DNA of 64,000 nt, taken from positions 248,001-312,000 of the forward strand of contig CALWOX010000002.1 of the NCBI GenBank assembly GCA_944383265.1. The letters are read 5' to 3'. The notes beneath the pieces are model-generated. The model saw only the letters and a list, made by a program, of their open reading frames with translations, searched no databases and was not told the DNA's origin. The translations under genes and the position numbers were made by a program. This stretch comes from an uncultured Lachnospiraceae bacterium (lineage in GTDB: Bacteria > Bacillota > Clostridia > Lachnospirales > Lachnospiraceae). Below are positions 1 through 8,355 of this stretch, one piece after another (positions within the stretch are counted from its first letter, which is position 1; the number at the start of each line of letters is the position of its first letter).

Positions 1-1731
1 AATTGTTGCATTCCTTTTGTTTATACTATTAAATCTATTCTCATATCCTGACTCAAGCAATTTATTAATATAGCATTTAAAAAAGAGTGACATCATTCGT
101 GAAAATGTTGCAGTTCTGGACAATGAAGAAAATTTATCCTGCTCATCGAGTCTTTTAAAACCTGAAACTATTGTTTCTCCAAGGTTATCAACGTCCGCTC
201 TCAAAACTCCTATCCTGTTTATTCCCTCTGATTTTTTTGAGAATTCCTCAAAACTGTCTCTTGTAGTATAATCTCCTACCCACAATTTAGTACTTACATG
301 TTTGCCTGTGAACATTCTGTTTTTCGTGTAACATCTTACATAGTACTCATCCTTCATATGGCTTTTAAGTTCTTCTTCTGTATCAACAAACAAATATTTA
401 TCAAATGGTAAAGGAAGGCAAACTGTATCTCTCTTAAATGAAATAGTAAAATAAATATCCTTTTTTAATATCATAGAAGATATTTTTTCAAGAGCAGAGC
501 ATATACTGCATCTTCCATTTTCATCAACCTCTCCTGATGTCCTGCAGACTTTACATTCTCTTTCTCCATTTCTTTTTTTATTATTTAACTCTAATATCTC
601 TTCTTTACTATAACGGTGAAGTTTCTTATTTGATATTTGTTCTGATATATTTTTATATATTGCCTGATATGAACCTGCCGGCAAATTTTGAAGGTCATTT
701 GAGCTACATTCACTATATCCACCACCAATATATAATGCAGTATCAAAATTTTTTAAAAACCACTTGTTTATCTCCTTTTCCATATACACAAGAAGTTTTT
801 TTACTCTTATGGTGTTGGGTAGAAGTAAATAACAGTGACCACCACCTGAATATATTAAATTTGCTCTTGATAAGTTTAAATCTGTAATAATCTCATCAAT
901 AATATGTTCCATCAAAACTTCTAAATAAAAACTCCTCGCCCTTAATCCCTTTAGTGCATTTTCCGTTGTTATAGTATAAATAAAATCTTGAATTCCCGAT
1001 ATATCAAGTGAGTATAGAAGGAAGACTTTTCGGTCATAAAAATCTTTTTCATTGTCAAATAAGTATTTTCTAAAATCTGATTCTCCGGACCGGCAAAAGT
1101 AATCATATATACATAAAGCAATTGCTGCTGTTATTTTTACATGGTCAAATAAAGAAATATCTTGTAATTCTCTTTTCGAAGTTGAAGATGGTATATAGGT
1201 AAGGTTTGCTTCTAATATTGTTAATAGCGAATTTATGTATTCTTCTGTAAAATTTATCCCCTTCAAATTATCGGTAATATTATCCAAAACAGTTCTATAA
1301 AACACTTCATTCATTTGTACACTTTCGTCGGTAGGATAGTTTATTTCTTTATCCGTATCAAGTACAACCATTTTATAATGATAGTTCTGATTATTTCCAT
1401 TAAGTATATTAAAGACACTTGATAAAGGAGTAGATTTATCAAATCCGTCTTCCTGATCGTCTCTATTTCTTCTGTCTGCTGCTGCAGCTATATTGTCGGC
1501 AATATACGTAATATATGCTATACTATCCCGTTTTAATGCAGCATGTGATAAATTCTTTTTATGGTGATATCTTATACAATCTAATATATCTGTATCAGAT
1601 ATTCCGGCATCATTTTTCAAAAAGTCATAGCCACTCTCGCTATGGTTTCTTCCATCACCTGTTCTATATGCAATTTTTCCTATATCATGTAAAAGGCTTC
1701 CTATAACAAGTTTAATCTGCATATCAGTCAT
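1..1731 (-). CDS. csm1: Type III CRISPR Cas10/Csm1, 3' end outside the window
   Basis: Large subunit of a type III effector complex, which cleaves ssDNA and makes cyclic oligoadenylate when target RNA is bound. An open frame of 577 codons starts at 1731 and runs off the left edge. Visible parts are an N-terminal HD nuclease motif (LLHDIGK at about residues 13-19, then NHSESGY), a first palm region (DISGIQDF and YSGGGHC), a zinc finger with two CxxC pairs (CKVC and CSIC) and the start of the second palm (RADVDNLGE). The last visible residues, RNATI, lie where Csm1 proteins normally continue into the GGDD cyclase motif, so that motif should fall just outside. The start overlaps the cas6 stop by 8 nt, so the two are co-transcribed. 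The HD layout favours III-A (Csm1) over III-B. Base composition is distinctly AT-rich compared with the core genes from 2.7 kb on. Confidence 0.93.
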   Translation of the reverse strand, partial: MTDMQIKLVIGSLLHDIGKIAYRTGDGRNHSESGYDFLKNDAGISDTDILDCIRYHHKKNLSHAALKRDSIAYITYIADNIAAAADRRNRDDQEDGFDKSTPLSSVFNILNGNNQNYHYKMVVLDTDKEINYPTDESVQMNEVFYRTVLDNITDNLKGINFTEEYINSLLTILEANLTYIPSSTSKRELQDISLFDHVKITAAIALCIYDYFCRSGESDFRKYLFDNEKDFYDRKVFLLYSLDISGIQDFIYTITTENALKGLRARSFYLEVLMEHIIDEIITDLNLSRANLIYSGGGHCYLLLPNTIRVKKLLVYMEKEINKWFLKNFDTALYIGGGYSECSSNDLQNLPAGSYQAIYKNISEQISNKKLHRYSKEEILELNNKKRNGERECKVCRTSGEVDENGRCSICSALEKISSMILKKDIYFTISFKRDTVCLPLPFDKYLFVDTEEELKSHMKDEYYVRCYTKNRMFTGKHVSTKLWVGDYTTRDSFEEFSKKSEGINRIGVLRADVDNLGETIVSGFKRLDEQDKFSSLSRTATFSRMMSLFFKCYINKLLESGYENRFNSINKRNATI

Positions 1732-2476
1732 TTTCTAACTCTCCTTTTTGAAATAGCCTTATACTTCCCATACCGAGAGAAGTTTTTATTCCAATCCCTG
1801 AAAATTCACTAAATTTGAATAAGAAATCAGCAAAATTAGCTAATGTATCTGTTCCTGATATTTTGAAAGTAATTTGCCCTATAAAGCCCGGAATAAAAAT
1901 ACCCTCCATATCAAATCTTACGCTTCTGATTTTATACCTTATAATTTTGGTTTTATTGCTAAGTTCATCTAACGTATCGTCATCAATCATATTTTCTTTA
2001 TCAAATAATATGTCATATTTATTCATAATACTTTGATAAATACATTTTATATCAGGATAAAAAAGATATTCTCCTTGTCTCTTAAATGCAGTGGGAGTGA
2101 TAAAGTCAATATTTATGCGTCTTTCAGGTGTTCTTTTATAAAAAATTTCATTAAGCTTATCAAACCCTACATTTTTATACTCTTTTTCACTTACTGATAA
2201 ACTAATATTCCTACTTTTAAGTTTTATATATTTCAAATCCAGCAAAAAATCGCGTATTATTATTTTATCTGCTGTATCGTCCAAACATGTTATTACCCAA
2301 AACCAAGTATTATCTCTCAACTCCAGGTGCTGAGTATATGGATGTAATTGAGATTTATGTAGAAACTCTACATAATCTGTAGGCAATTTTTCCATTAAGA
2401 ATCCGTGAAATAACGATGACATATTATAGTTAATACTCTCATCACATTTTAACTTCATTTTAAGTAACGATGGCAT
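1724..2476 (-). CDS. cas6: CRISPR pre-crRNA endoribonuclease Cas6
   Basis: Cas6 cuts the CRISPR precursor transcript within repeats to give crRNAs. The 250-residue protein has the usual family size and the C-terminal glycine-rich loop (GIGIKTSLGMGSI, about residues 226-238) that marks the second ferredoxin-like fold of Cas6. The start is supported by an AGGAG site 7 nt upstream. It is the first gene of the visible cas operon and overlaps cas10 by 8 nt. No CRISPR repeats occur in the window, so the array must lie beyond the left edge or elsewhere. Like cas10 it is AT-rich relative to its chromosomal neighbours, consistent with acquisition by transfer. Confidence 0.9.
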   Translation of the reverse strand: MPSLLKMKLKCDESINYNMSSLFHGFLMEKLPTDYVEFLHKSQLHPYTQHLELRDNTWFWVITCLDDTADKIIIRDFLLDLKYIKLKSRNISLSVSEKEYKNVGFDKLNEIFYKRTPERRINIDFITPTAFKRQGEYLFYPDIKCIYQSIMNKYDILFDKENMIDDDTLDELSNKTKIIRYKIRSVRFDMEGIFIPGFIGQITFKISGTDTLANFADFLFKFSEFSGIGIKTSLGMGSIRLFQKGELEND

Positions 2477-2515
2477 GGATAACTCCTATTTATATTAATT
2501 TATAATAATACCTAT

Positions 2516-2521
2516 ATTATA
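2516..2521 (-). promoter_or_regulatory. Candidate -10 box for cas6-cas10
   Basis: TATAAT reads on the minus strand about 40 nt upstream of the cas6 start. The hexamer 17 nt further upstream, GTTCTA, is a poor -35, so this is only a candidate. The 2477-2693 interval otherwise holds AT-rich sequence and the upp terminator. Confidence 0.35.
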
Positions 2522-2624
2522 CCGGAAAATAATTATATTAGAACTTTATTTGGGCATTTTAAATAATTTTTTTTTAATATTAAACTTATTTTTAGTTATT
2601 TTAGGTACAAAGTTTTATTTGGAA

Positions 2625-2672
2625 TAAAAAAGCTGTAATAAGAAATCATTTATATGATTTACTCACTACAGC
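2625..2672 (-). terminator. Rho-independent terminator after upp
   Basis: On the minus strand the arms GCTGTA/TACAGC enclose an inner AAATCAT/ATGATTT stem and are followed by a T-run. It sits just past the upp stop and separates the topoisomerase-upp group from the cas operon. Confidence 0.75.
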
Positions 2673-2693
2673 AATATGCAATATTTATCCCCT

Positions 2694-3335
2694 CTACTTC
2701 GTTCCGAAGATCCTGTCTCCCGCATCTCCGAGTCCGGGGCAGATATATGCGTTCTCGTTAAGGCATCTGTCTATATGTCCGACATATAGCTCTACGTCAG
2801 GATGTGCATCGTGGAGCTTTTTGATTCCCTCGGGAGCTCCGATTATTGCGAGGAATTTTATCCTTTTTCCTCCGTGTCTCTTTATCTGAGTTACAGCGTC
2901 TACAGCAGACCCGCCTGTTGCAAGCATGGGATCTGTGACTACTATCGTCCTCTCCTCTATGGGGCTGGGAAGCTTGCAGTAGTACTCATGAGGCTCATGA
3001 GTCACCTCGTCTCTGTACATTCCGATATGTCCTACCTTTGCCGTAGGTGTGAGAGCAAGAATTCCCGATACCATTCCAAGGCCCGCTCTCAATATAGGAA
3101 CTATAGCAAGCTTTCTTCCCGCTATAACAGGGCTCATGCACTTTTCTATAGGAGTCTCTATCTCAACCTCGGTAAGAGGCAGATCCGAGAGAGCCTCAAA
3201 GCCCATGAGCATGGCTATCTCCTCTACCATCTTTCTGAATTCATTGGTGCCTGTATTCTTGTCTCTGAGCATGGTTATCTTGTGCTGTATAAGAGGATGC
3301 TCCATCTCGTATACATTATCCATTACTTTTTTCAT
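2694..3335 (-). CDS. upp: Uracil phosphoribosyltransferase
   Basis: Converts uracil and PRPP to UMP in pyrimidine salvage; cytosolic. The 213-residue length is normal for Upp. The PRPP-binding loop is visible ([13 protein letters not shown], about residues 131-143), as is the uracil-binding C-terminal part ([12 protein letters not shown]). It is the last gene of a same-strand group running from the Fe-S protein at 10.5 kb through parE, parC, topB and the hexapeptide protein. The 74-nt gap before it could hold a separate promoter. Uridine phosphorylase at 58 kb would supply its substrate. Confidence 0.96.
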   Translation of the reverse strand: MKKVMDNVYEMEHPLIQHKITMLRDKNTGTNEFRKMVEEIAMLMGFEALSDLPLTEVEIETPIEKCMSPVIAGRKLAIVPILRAGLGMVSGILALTPTAKVGHIGMYRDEVTHEPHEYYCKLPSPIEERTIVVTDPMLATGGSAVDAVTQIKRHGGKRIKFLAIIGAPEGIKKLHDAHPDVELYVGHIDRCLNENAYICPGLGDAGDRIFGTK

Positions 3336-3409
3336 CCGTATGCCCGCCTTTCATTCTTCAAAATTTATTTGCTTATAATATAATTTTTCCTTGACATTTT
3401 ATATGCGTC

Positions 3410-4084
3410 CTACATTCTCTTTTCGCATATTTCATTTTGATTTTTATATATAGTATTTGAAGGGACAGCTTTCCTCACGCTTGAGAGAGGATATATATTT
3501 ACATTCCTTCCTATGACAGAGCCGGGGTTGAGAATGCTGCCGCAGCCCACCTCCACCCGGTCTCCGAGGATAGCTCCGAATTTCTTAAGTCCTGTCTCTA
3601 TATCACCGTTTCCTGTATGGACCTTTACGAGGGATTTGTCCGATTTCACATTGCTCGTGATGCTTCCTGCTCCCATATGAGATTTATATCCGAGTATCGA
3701 ATCTCCAACATAATTGTAATGGGGGACCTGAACATTGTCAAAGATTATAACATTTTTAAGCTCCGTGGAATTGCCTATGACGCAGTTCTTTCCTATAAGC
3801 GCGCTGCCTCTTATAAAGGCGCAATGTCTTACCTCCGTCCCCTCTCCTATTATACAGGGAGCCGCAATATAAGCTGTAGGAGCTATGGTCGCCGTCCTGT
3901 GAGCCCATACGCCCTCTGAAAGCATTATATATTCCTCTTTCGGAAGTCTTTCCGAAAGCTCTTTTATAAACTCCTTTATCTCAGGAAGGACCTCCCAGGG
4001 ATATTCCTTATTTAAAAATAGCTCTTTCGCCTCTGTATGCTCAAGATCCAAAAGCTCTCCTATCTTAAGCTGTGATCTCTCCAT
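3410..4084 (-). CDS. Left-handed beta-helix (hexapeptide repeat) nucleotidyl/acyltransferase-like protein
   Basis: A 224-residue protein with an N-terminal helical part (about 1-60) followed by imperfect hexapeptide repeats (for example IAPTAYIAAPCIIGEG, VIGNSTELKN, VGCGSILNPGSVIG) that build a left-handed beta-helix. It resembles the C-terminal half of GlmU-type sugar-nucleotide enzymes, but no N-terminal nucleotidyltransferase domain with a GxGxR loop is present, so only an acyltransferase or binding role is plausible. The substrate cannot be read from the sequence. It starts 5 nt after topB with a good AGGAG site, so it is translated from the topoisomerase transcript. The link to DNA topology genes is probably only positional. 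Confidence 0.75.
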   Translation of the reverse strand: MERSQLKIGELLDLEHTEAKELFLNKEYPWEVLPEIKEFIKELSERLPKEEYIMLSEGVWAHRTATIAPTAYIAAPCIIGEGTEVRHCAFIRGSALIGKNCVIGNSTELKNVIIFDNVQVPHYNYVGDSILGYKSHMGAGSITSNVKSDKSLVKVHTGNGDIETGLKKFGAILGDRVEVGCGSILNPGSVIGRNVNIYPLSSVRKAVPSNTIYKNQNEICEKRM

Positions 4085-4089
4085 AAAAA

Positions 4090-6084
4090 TTACTCCTCTT
4101 TTCTGCTGTTATCAGAGCCCTTACCGGCTCCACTGTAATACTCCTTTATCCTGCCAAGATACTGCCTCATCTGATATTCATTATGTATGCTCTTTACGGC
4201 ATAGGTCTTTCCCTTTACAAAATCCGACAACTTTTGCATGTACTCATCAGAGCTTATACTGCCCTCAGCCACATATGATAATCCCTTTTCCCAGCTTGCC
4301 GTAAGTTCGGGATTTAAAAGGGATCTTATTGAGGCAGCAACCACATCGTTCACCATCTCTCCGAACATTGTGGGATAAATGACCTGAGTTTTTTCATTGA
4401 GCCTCAGATACTTGATATTGAAAAGCTTTTTAAGGATCTCCGCTCTTGTGGCGGAAGTTCCTATTCCCGAGCCCTTTATCTGCTCCCTGAGCTCTTCATC
4501 CTCAATAAGCTTTCCCGCATTTTCCATTGCAAGTATCATGGAGCCCGAGGTGTATCTCTTCGGAGGTGAAGTCTCGCCCTCTTTTATCTCAAAGCCCTTT
4601 ATCCTTAAGCTCTCACCCTTTTTTATGGAGGACAGAGCATTTTCGGACTTTAAGTCCTCCTTTTTATCAAGTCCTGTCACCTTAAGATATCCCTCCTTCT
4701 CAAGAGTCTTTATACCCGCTGAGAAGGTCTCTCCCGCAATATCAGCTGTAACCGTCAGCCTTTTATATTGTGCCGCCGGATAGAATACGGAAAGAAATCT
4801 TCTGCATATGAGCTCATACACCTTAAGGCTGAGAGGCTTTAAGCCTGACGCAGCTCCCGCTCCCTGTCCTGTGGGGATAATGGCATAGTGATCGGTTATC
4901 TGCTTGTCATTTACATATTTTGTCTTTTCTATACCATTATACATTTTATTTTTTAAAATTTCATCCGCAAAGGAGGAAACCGTGCCGAATTTTGTAAGGC
5001 CTGATATATTCTTTGTTATCTCCTTTGCCACAGCGCTCGAAAGGACTCTGGCGTCTGTTCTGGGGTAAGTCGTAAGCTTTTTTTCATAAAGTTCCTGGGC
5101 AATTTTTAAAGTCTCATCCGGATTTATTTTAAAAAGTCTTGAGCAGTCATTTTGAAGCTCCGCAAGGTTGTAAAGCAGCGGAGGATTCTTTGTTTCCTTC
5201 TTTGAGCTTACGTTTTTTACGGTAGCTGTGCCGTTGCTGTTTTCCGAGAGCTCCTTTATTAAAGCCTCCGCGTCCTCTCTCTTATTAAAGCCCACATCCT
5301 TATAAAGCTTTGAGCTCGCAAAGTACCTGCTTTCCTCGGAGACCTTCCACTCCGCATCAAATACTCCTTCCTCCTTTTCTCTTTCAAGTTCCGCAGAGAC
5401 CTTAAAGAAGGTAGTCTTTACAAAATCCCTTATCTCTCGCTCTCGTCTTACCACCATTCCCAGAACACAGGTCATGACCCGTCCTGCAGAGATGACCGCA
5501 AAGTCTTTTTTAAGTGCTCCCGCCACCACAGGTCCGTATTTAAGGGAGAGGACTCTTGAAAAATTTATTCCCATGAGATAATCCTCCTTAGCTCTCAAAA
5601 AAGCCGAGGCGGAAAGATTATCATAATCGGAAAGAGGCCTTGCCTCTCTTATCCCTCTATTTATTTCCTCCTCTGTCTGGGAGTCTATCCATACCCTGTA
5701 TTTAGGCTTGTCTCCTACTTTGGCCATCATGTCCACAAGCCTGTATATGTATTCTCCCTCTCTTCCGGAGTCGGTGCATACATATATCTTCTCTACATCA
5801 TGCCTTGTGAGAAGCCCCTTTACCGTCTCAAACTGTTTTTTTACCTGAGGTATTATCTGATACTTGAAATTCTCAGGGATAAAGGGGATGCTCGACATGC
5901 TCCACTTTTTTAAAGCGGCGTCATAGGCCTCAGGATAACTCATGGTCACAAGGTGTCCGACGCACCATGTAATGACATGGTCTTCATCCTCAATATATCC
6001 GTCATATTTTTTTCCTGATACCTTAAGGGCCTTTGCGAACTCGGAAGCTACAGAGGGCTTCTCCGCTATAAACAAGCTCTTCAT
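4090..6084 (-). CDS. topB: DNA topoisomerase III (type IA)
   Basis: Single-strand-passing topoisomerase that relaxes and decatenates DNA. The 664-residue protein shows the N-terminal toprim motif (FIAEKPSVASEF, then DSGREGEYI near residues 105-113) and the active-site segment TTYPRTDAR with catalytic Tyr340. The C-terminal region ends in a short charged tail (KGSDNSRKEE) with no zinc fingers. It begins 2 nt after the parC stop, so it is very likely in one operon with parE and parC. The clustering of three topoisomerase genes suggests the operon serves chromosome decatenation. Confidence 0.95.
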   Translation of the reverse strand: MKSLFIAEKPSVASEFAKALKVSGKKYDGYIEDEDHVITWCVGHLVTMSYPEAYDAALKKWSMSSIPFIPENFKYQIIPQVKKQFETVKGLLTRHDVEKIYVCTDSGREGEYIYRLVDMMAKVGDKPKYRVWIDSQTEEEINRGIREARPLSDYDNLSASAFLRAKEDYLMGINFSRVLSLKYGPVVAGALKKDFAVISAGRVMTCVLGMVVRREREIRDFVKTTFFKVSAELEREKEEGVFDAEWKVSEESRYFASSKLYKDVGFNKREDAEALIKELSENSNGTATVKNVSSKKETKNPPLLYNLAELQNDCSRLFKINPDETLKIAQELYEKKLTTYPRTDARVLSSAVAKEITKNISGLTKFGTVSSFADEILKNKMYNGIEKTKYVNDKQITDHYAIIPTGQGAGAASGLKPLSLKVYELICRRFLSVFYPAAQYKRLTVTADIAGETFSAGIKTLEKEGYLKVTGLDKKEDLKSENALSSIKKGESLRIKGFEIKEGETSPPKRYTSGSMILAMENAGKLIEDEELREQIKGSGIGTSATRAEILKKLFNIKYLRLNEKTQVIYPTMFGEMVNDVVAASIRSLLNPELTASWEKGLSYVAEGSISSDEYMQKLSDFVKGKTYAVKSIHNEYQMRQYLGRIKEYYSGAGKGSDNSRKEE

Positions 6085-6086
6085 GG

Positions 6087-8327
6087 CTACAGCCTCGTCT
6101 TTGAGCCTCTTTGGCCTCTCACCGCTGTCTTAAGCTTGTTGAGGTGGACCTCCTTGCCCTTAAAAAGGAGACAGCTGTCATCTGTGATTATCCTTGCGCC
6201 CTCAACCCTCTCATCCTTCACAAGCTTTATTCCCTTTACTCCCTTTGATGCCTTCTTTAAGACAGGAACATCATCAAGAGCAAACCTCAAGAAATAACCC
6301 GTATCAGTCCAGAGGGCTATAGTAAGCTGTCCTATCTCCTTTACTCTGAGGATACATGAAACCGAATCTCCCTCCTCAAGCTTTGTTGACGCCACCACAC
6401 GATTGTTGGTCTCAAATTCTCCTGAGGGCACCTGCTTTACATAGCCCATAGCTGTGGCAAACAGAAGATTTTCATTCTTTATCTCATTGTTTCCGCATAT
6501 AAATACTATTTCCTCCTTTGAGGTCGAGTACTTTGATATATTGTCGACAGGCACGCCTTTATCCTTAAGCTTTTGAAGCGGCACATCCTGACATTTTATC
6601 TGATACATATTTCCTTTATCGGTAAATATAAGTATCCTGTCATTATTCATACAATGTATTATGTATTTGTACTGCTCGTCCGCAGCCTCTCTGTTCCTCT
6701 CATATACCGAGGGTTCCAAGAGCTTGCAATAGCCGAATTTATCCTGTACATAAACGCAGGGGGCAATATCAGCGGCATTTTCATCATATACCGCCTCCTC
6801 ACAGTCCTTAAGCTCTGTCCTTCTGTCCCTTGCGTAGTTCTTTTTTATCTCAAGGAGATCGGATTTTATTAGCTCGTCCTTCTTTGACTTCTCCTTCAGT
6901 ATGCTCTTATATTCTTTGATATTTTTTACTGTCTGCTTCCATGCCTTCTGAAGCTCCATTATCTCAAGGCCTATGAGCTTGTAAAGGCGCATCTCCAGTA
7001 TGGCCTCGGCCTGACGCTTTGTGAACCTCAACTTCTCTGCATCTTCTCTTAAGGACTCTTCCTTGAATATGACCCCCGATGTATCTCCCTCGGTAAGACA
7101 TTTTTCAGCGTCGGATCTGTTCTTTGATCCTCTTATGACAGCTATTATAAGGTCAATGATGTTGCAGGCGGTAATAAGGCCTTCCTGTATCTCCCGCTTT
7201 TCCTCCTCCTTTTCAAGGAGCTTTTGATATTTCTTGTCCGCTATCTCATACTGAAATGAAAGCCAACACTCAAGTATCCTCTTTAAGGACATGGTCTCAG
7301 GCCTTCCGTCTACTATGGCCAGCATGTTTACGCCGAAGGTATCCTCAAGCTTTGTCTTTTTATAAAGGATGTTCTTTATCCTGTCTATGTCCGCATCCTT
7401 TTTAAGCTCAAGAACTATCCTTACACCGTCCTTATTGGTCTGGTCTCCTATGTCTGTTATCTCGGGGAGCTTTTTCGTCTCCACAAGCTCGGCCACATCC
7501 TGCATGAATTTATTCATACCTTGGCCTATCATGGTGTACGGTATCTCCGTCACTACAAGCTTGTCTCTCTCTCCTCGCTTTTTTGCGGGCTCAAACTTAA
7601 GCTTTCCCCTTATCTTTATCCTTCCGGTCCCTGTCTCATATATTCCCGGAAGATCGGATCTGTTTGCGATTATTCCTCCTGTAGGGAAATCAGGCCCAGG
7701 CATAAGCTCCATCATATCCTGAAGGCTCATGTTCGGATTTTCCACATATGCTCTGCAAAGATCACAGAGCTCACCGAGATTGTGGCAAGGGGTGCTTGTG
7801 GTCATTCCTACGGCTATTCCCTCGGAGCCGTTTAAAAGAAAGTTGGGTATCCTTACGGGAAGCACTACAGGCTCCTCGCTGTCGTTTGAGTAGTTCGGGA
7901 CATAGTCCACCGCCTTGTCAAGATCCCTGAGAAAGACCTCGTCCGTGAACTTTTGGAGCTTTGCCTCCGTATACCTTGAGGCGGCGGCCTCAAAGCCCTG
8001 TATGGAGCCGAAATTTCCCTTTCCGTCCACAAGGGGCATGCTCTTTTTAAAGCCCTGAGCAAGGACTACCATGGTCTCATATATGGCCGAATCTCCATGG
8101 GGATGGTAATTACCCATGCAGTCTCCGGTTATCTTTGCGGATTTTATCTCCTTCTTGTCGTGGTTTACGTGGAGTCTGTCCATAGAATAAAGAAGTCTCC
8201 TCTGAACAGGCTTTAAGCCGTCCCTTATGTCGGGCACGGCTCTTGATGTGATAACGCTCATGCTGTAGTCAAGATATGACTTCTGCATCTCGTCGGAATA
8301 TTCGGTTGTAAGAATCTTTTCTGCCAT
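6087..8327 (-). CDS. parC: DNA topoisomerase IV subunit A (ParC-like type IIA)
   Basis: Cleavage and rejoining subunit of a type IIA topoisomerase. The 746-residue protein has the winged-helix region with catalytic Tyr119 (AAASRYTEA) and a coiled-coil middle. A beta-pinwheel C-terminal domain follows without a canonical GyrA box; the nearest segment is GQRGSK at the extreme C-terminus. The missing box favours topoisomerase IV over gyrase. The quinolone region reads HPHGDSAIYET with Ser80 and Glu84, the residues expected in a quinolone-sensitive ParC. It is downstream of parE by 28 nt. A gyrase-like annotation is the main alternative, because Clostridia often carry a second gyrA-like pair. Confidence 0.9.
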   Translation of the reverse strand: MAEKILTTEYSDEMQKSYLDYSMSVITSRAVPDIRDGLKPVQRRLLYSMDRLHVNHDKKEIKSAKITGDCMGNYHPHGDSAIYETMVVLAQGFKKSMPLVDGKGNFGSIQGFEAAASRYTEAKLQKFTDEVFLRDLDKAVDYVPNYSNDSEEPVVLPVRIPNFLLNGSEGIAVGMTTSTPCHNLGELCDLCRAYVENPNMSLQDMMELMPGPDFPTGGIIANRSDLPGIYETGTGRIKIRGKLKFEPAKKRGERDKLVVTEIPYTMIGQGMNKFMQDVAELVETKKLPEITDIGDQTNKDGVRIVLELKKDADIDRIKNILYKKTKLEDTFGVNMLAIVDGRPETMSLKRILECWLSFQYEIADKKYQKLLEKEEEKREIQEGLITACNIIDLIIAVIRGSKNRSDAEKCLTEGDTSGVIFKEESLREDAEKLRFTKRQAEAILEMRLYKLIGLEIMELQKAWKQTVKNIKEYKSILKEKSKKDELIKSDLLEIKKNYARDRRTELKDCEEAVYDENAADIAPCVYVQDKFGYCKLLEPSVYERNREAADEQYKYIIHCMNNDRILIFTDKGNMYQIKCQDVPLQKLKDKGVPVDNISKYSTSKEEIVFICGNNEIKNENLLFATAMGYVKQVPSGEFETNNRVVASTKLEEGDSVSCILRVKEIGQLTIALWTDTGYFLRFALDDVPVLKKASKGVKGIKLVKDERVEGARIITDDSCLLFKGKEVHLNKLKTAVRGQRGSKTRL

Positions 8328-8355
8328 CTGAAATCCTTTTATTTAAAATTTATGT

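Noticed and set aside
1-2693. CRISPR repeat array
   Set aside because: No regularly spaced direct repeats occur next to cas6 or elsewhere in the window.
2802-3383. Long plus-strand frame opposite upp (and many similar frames opposite topB, parC, parE, M20, sel and grd genes)
   Set aside because: They are antisense shadows of well-conserved minus-strand genes, lack ribosome sites and have no family resemblance.
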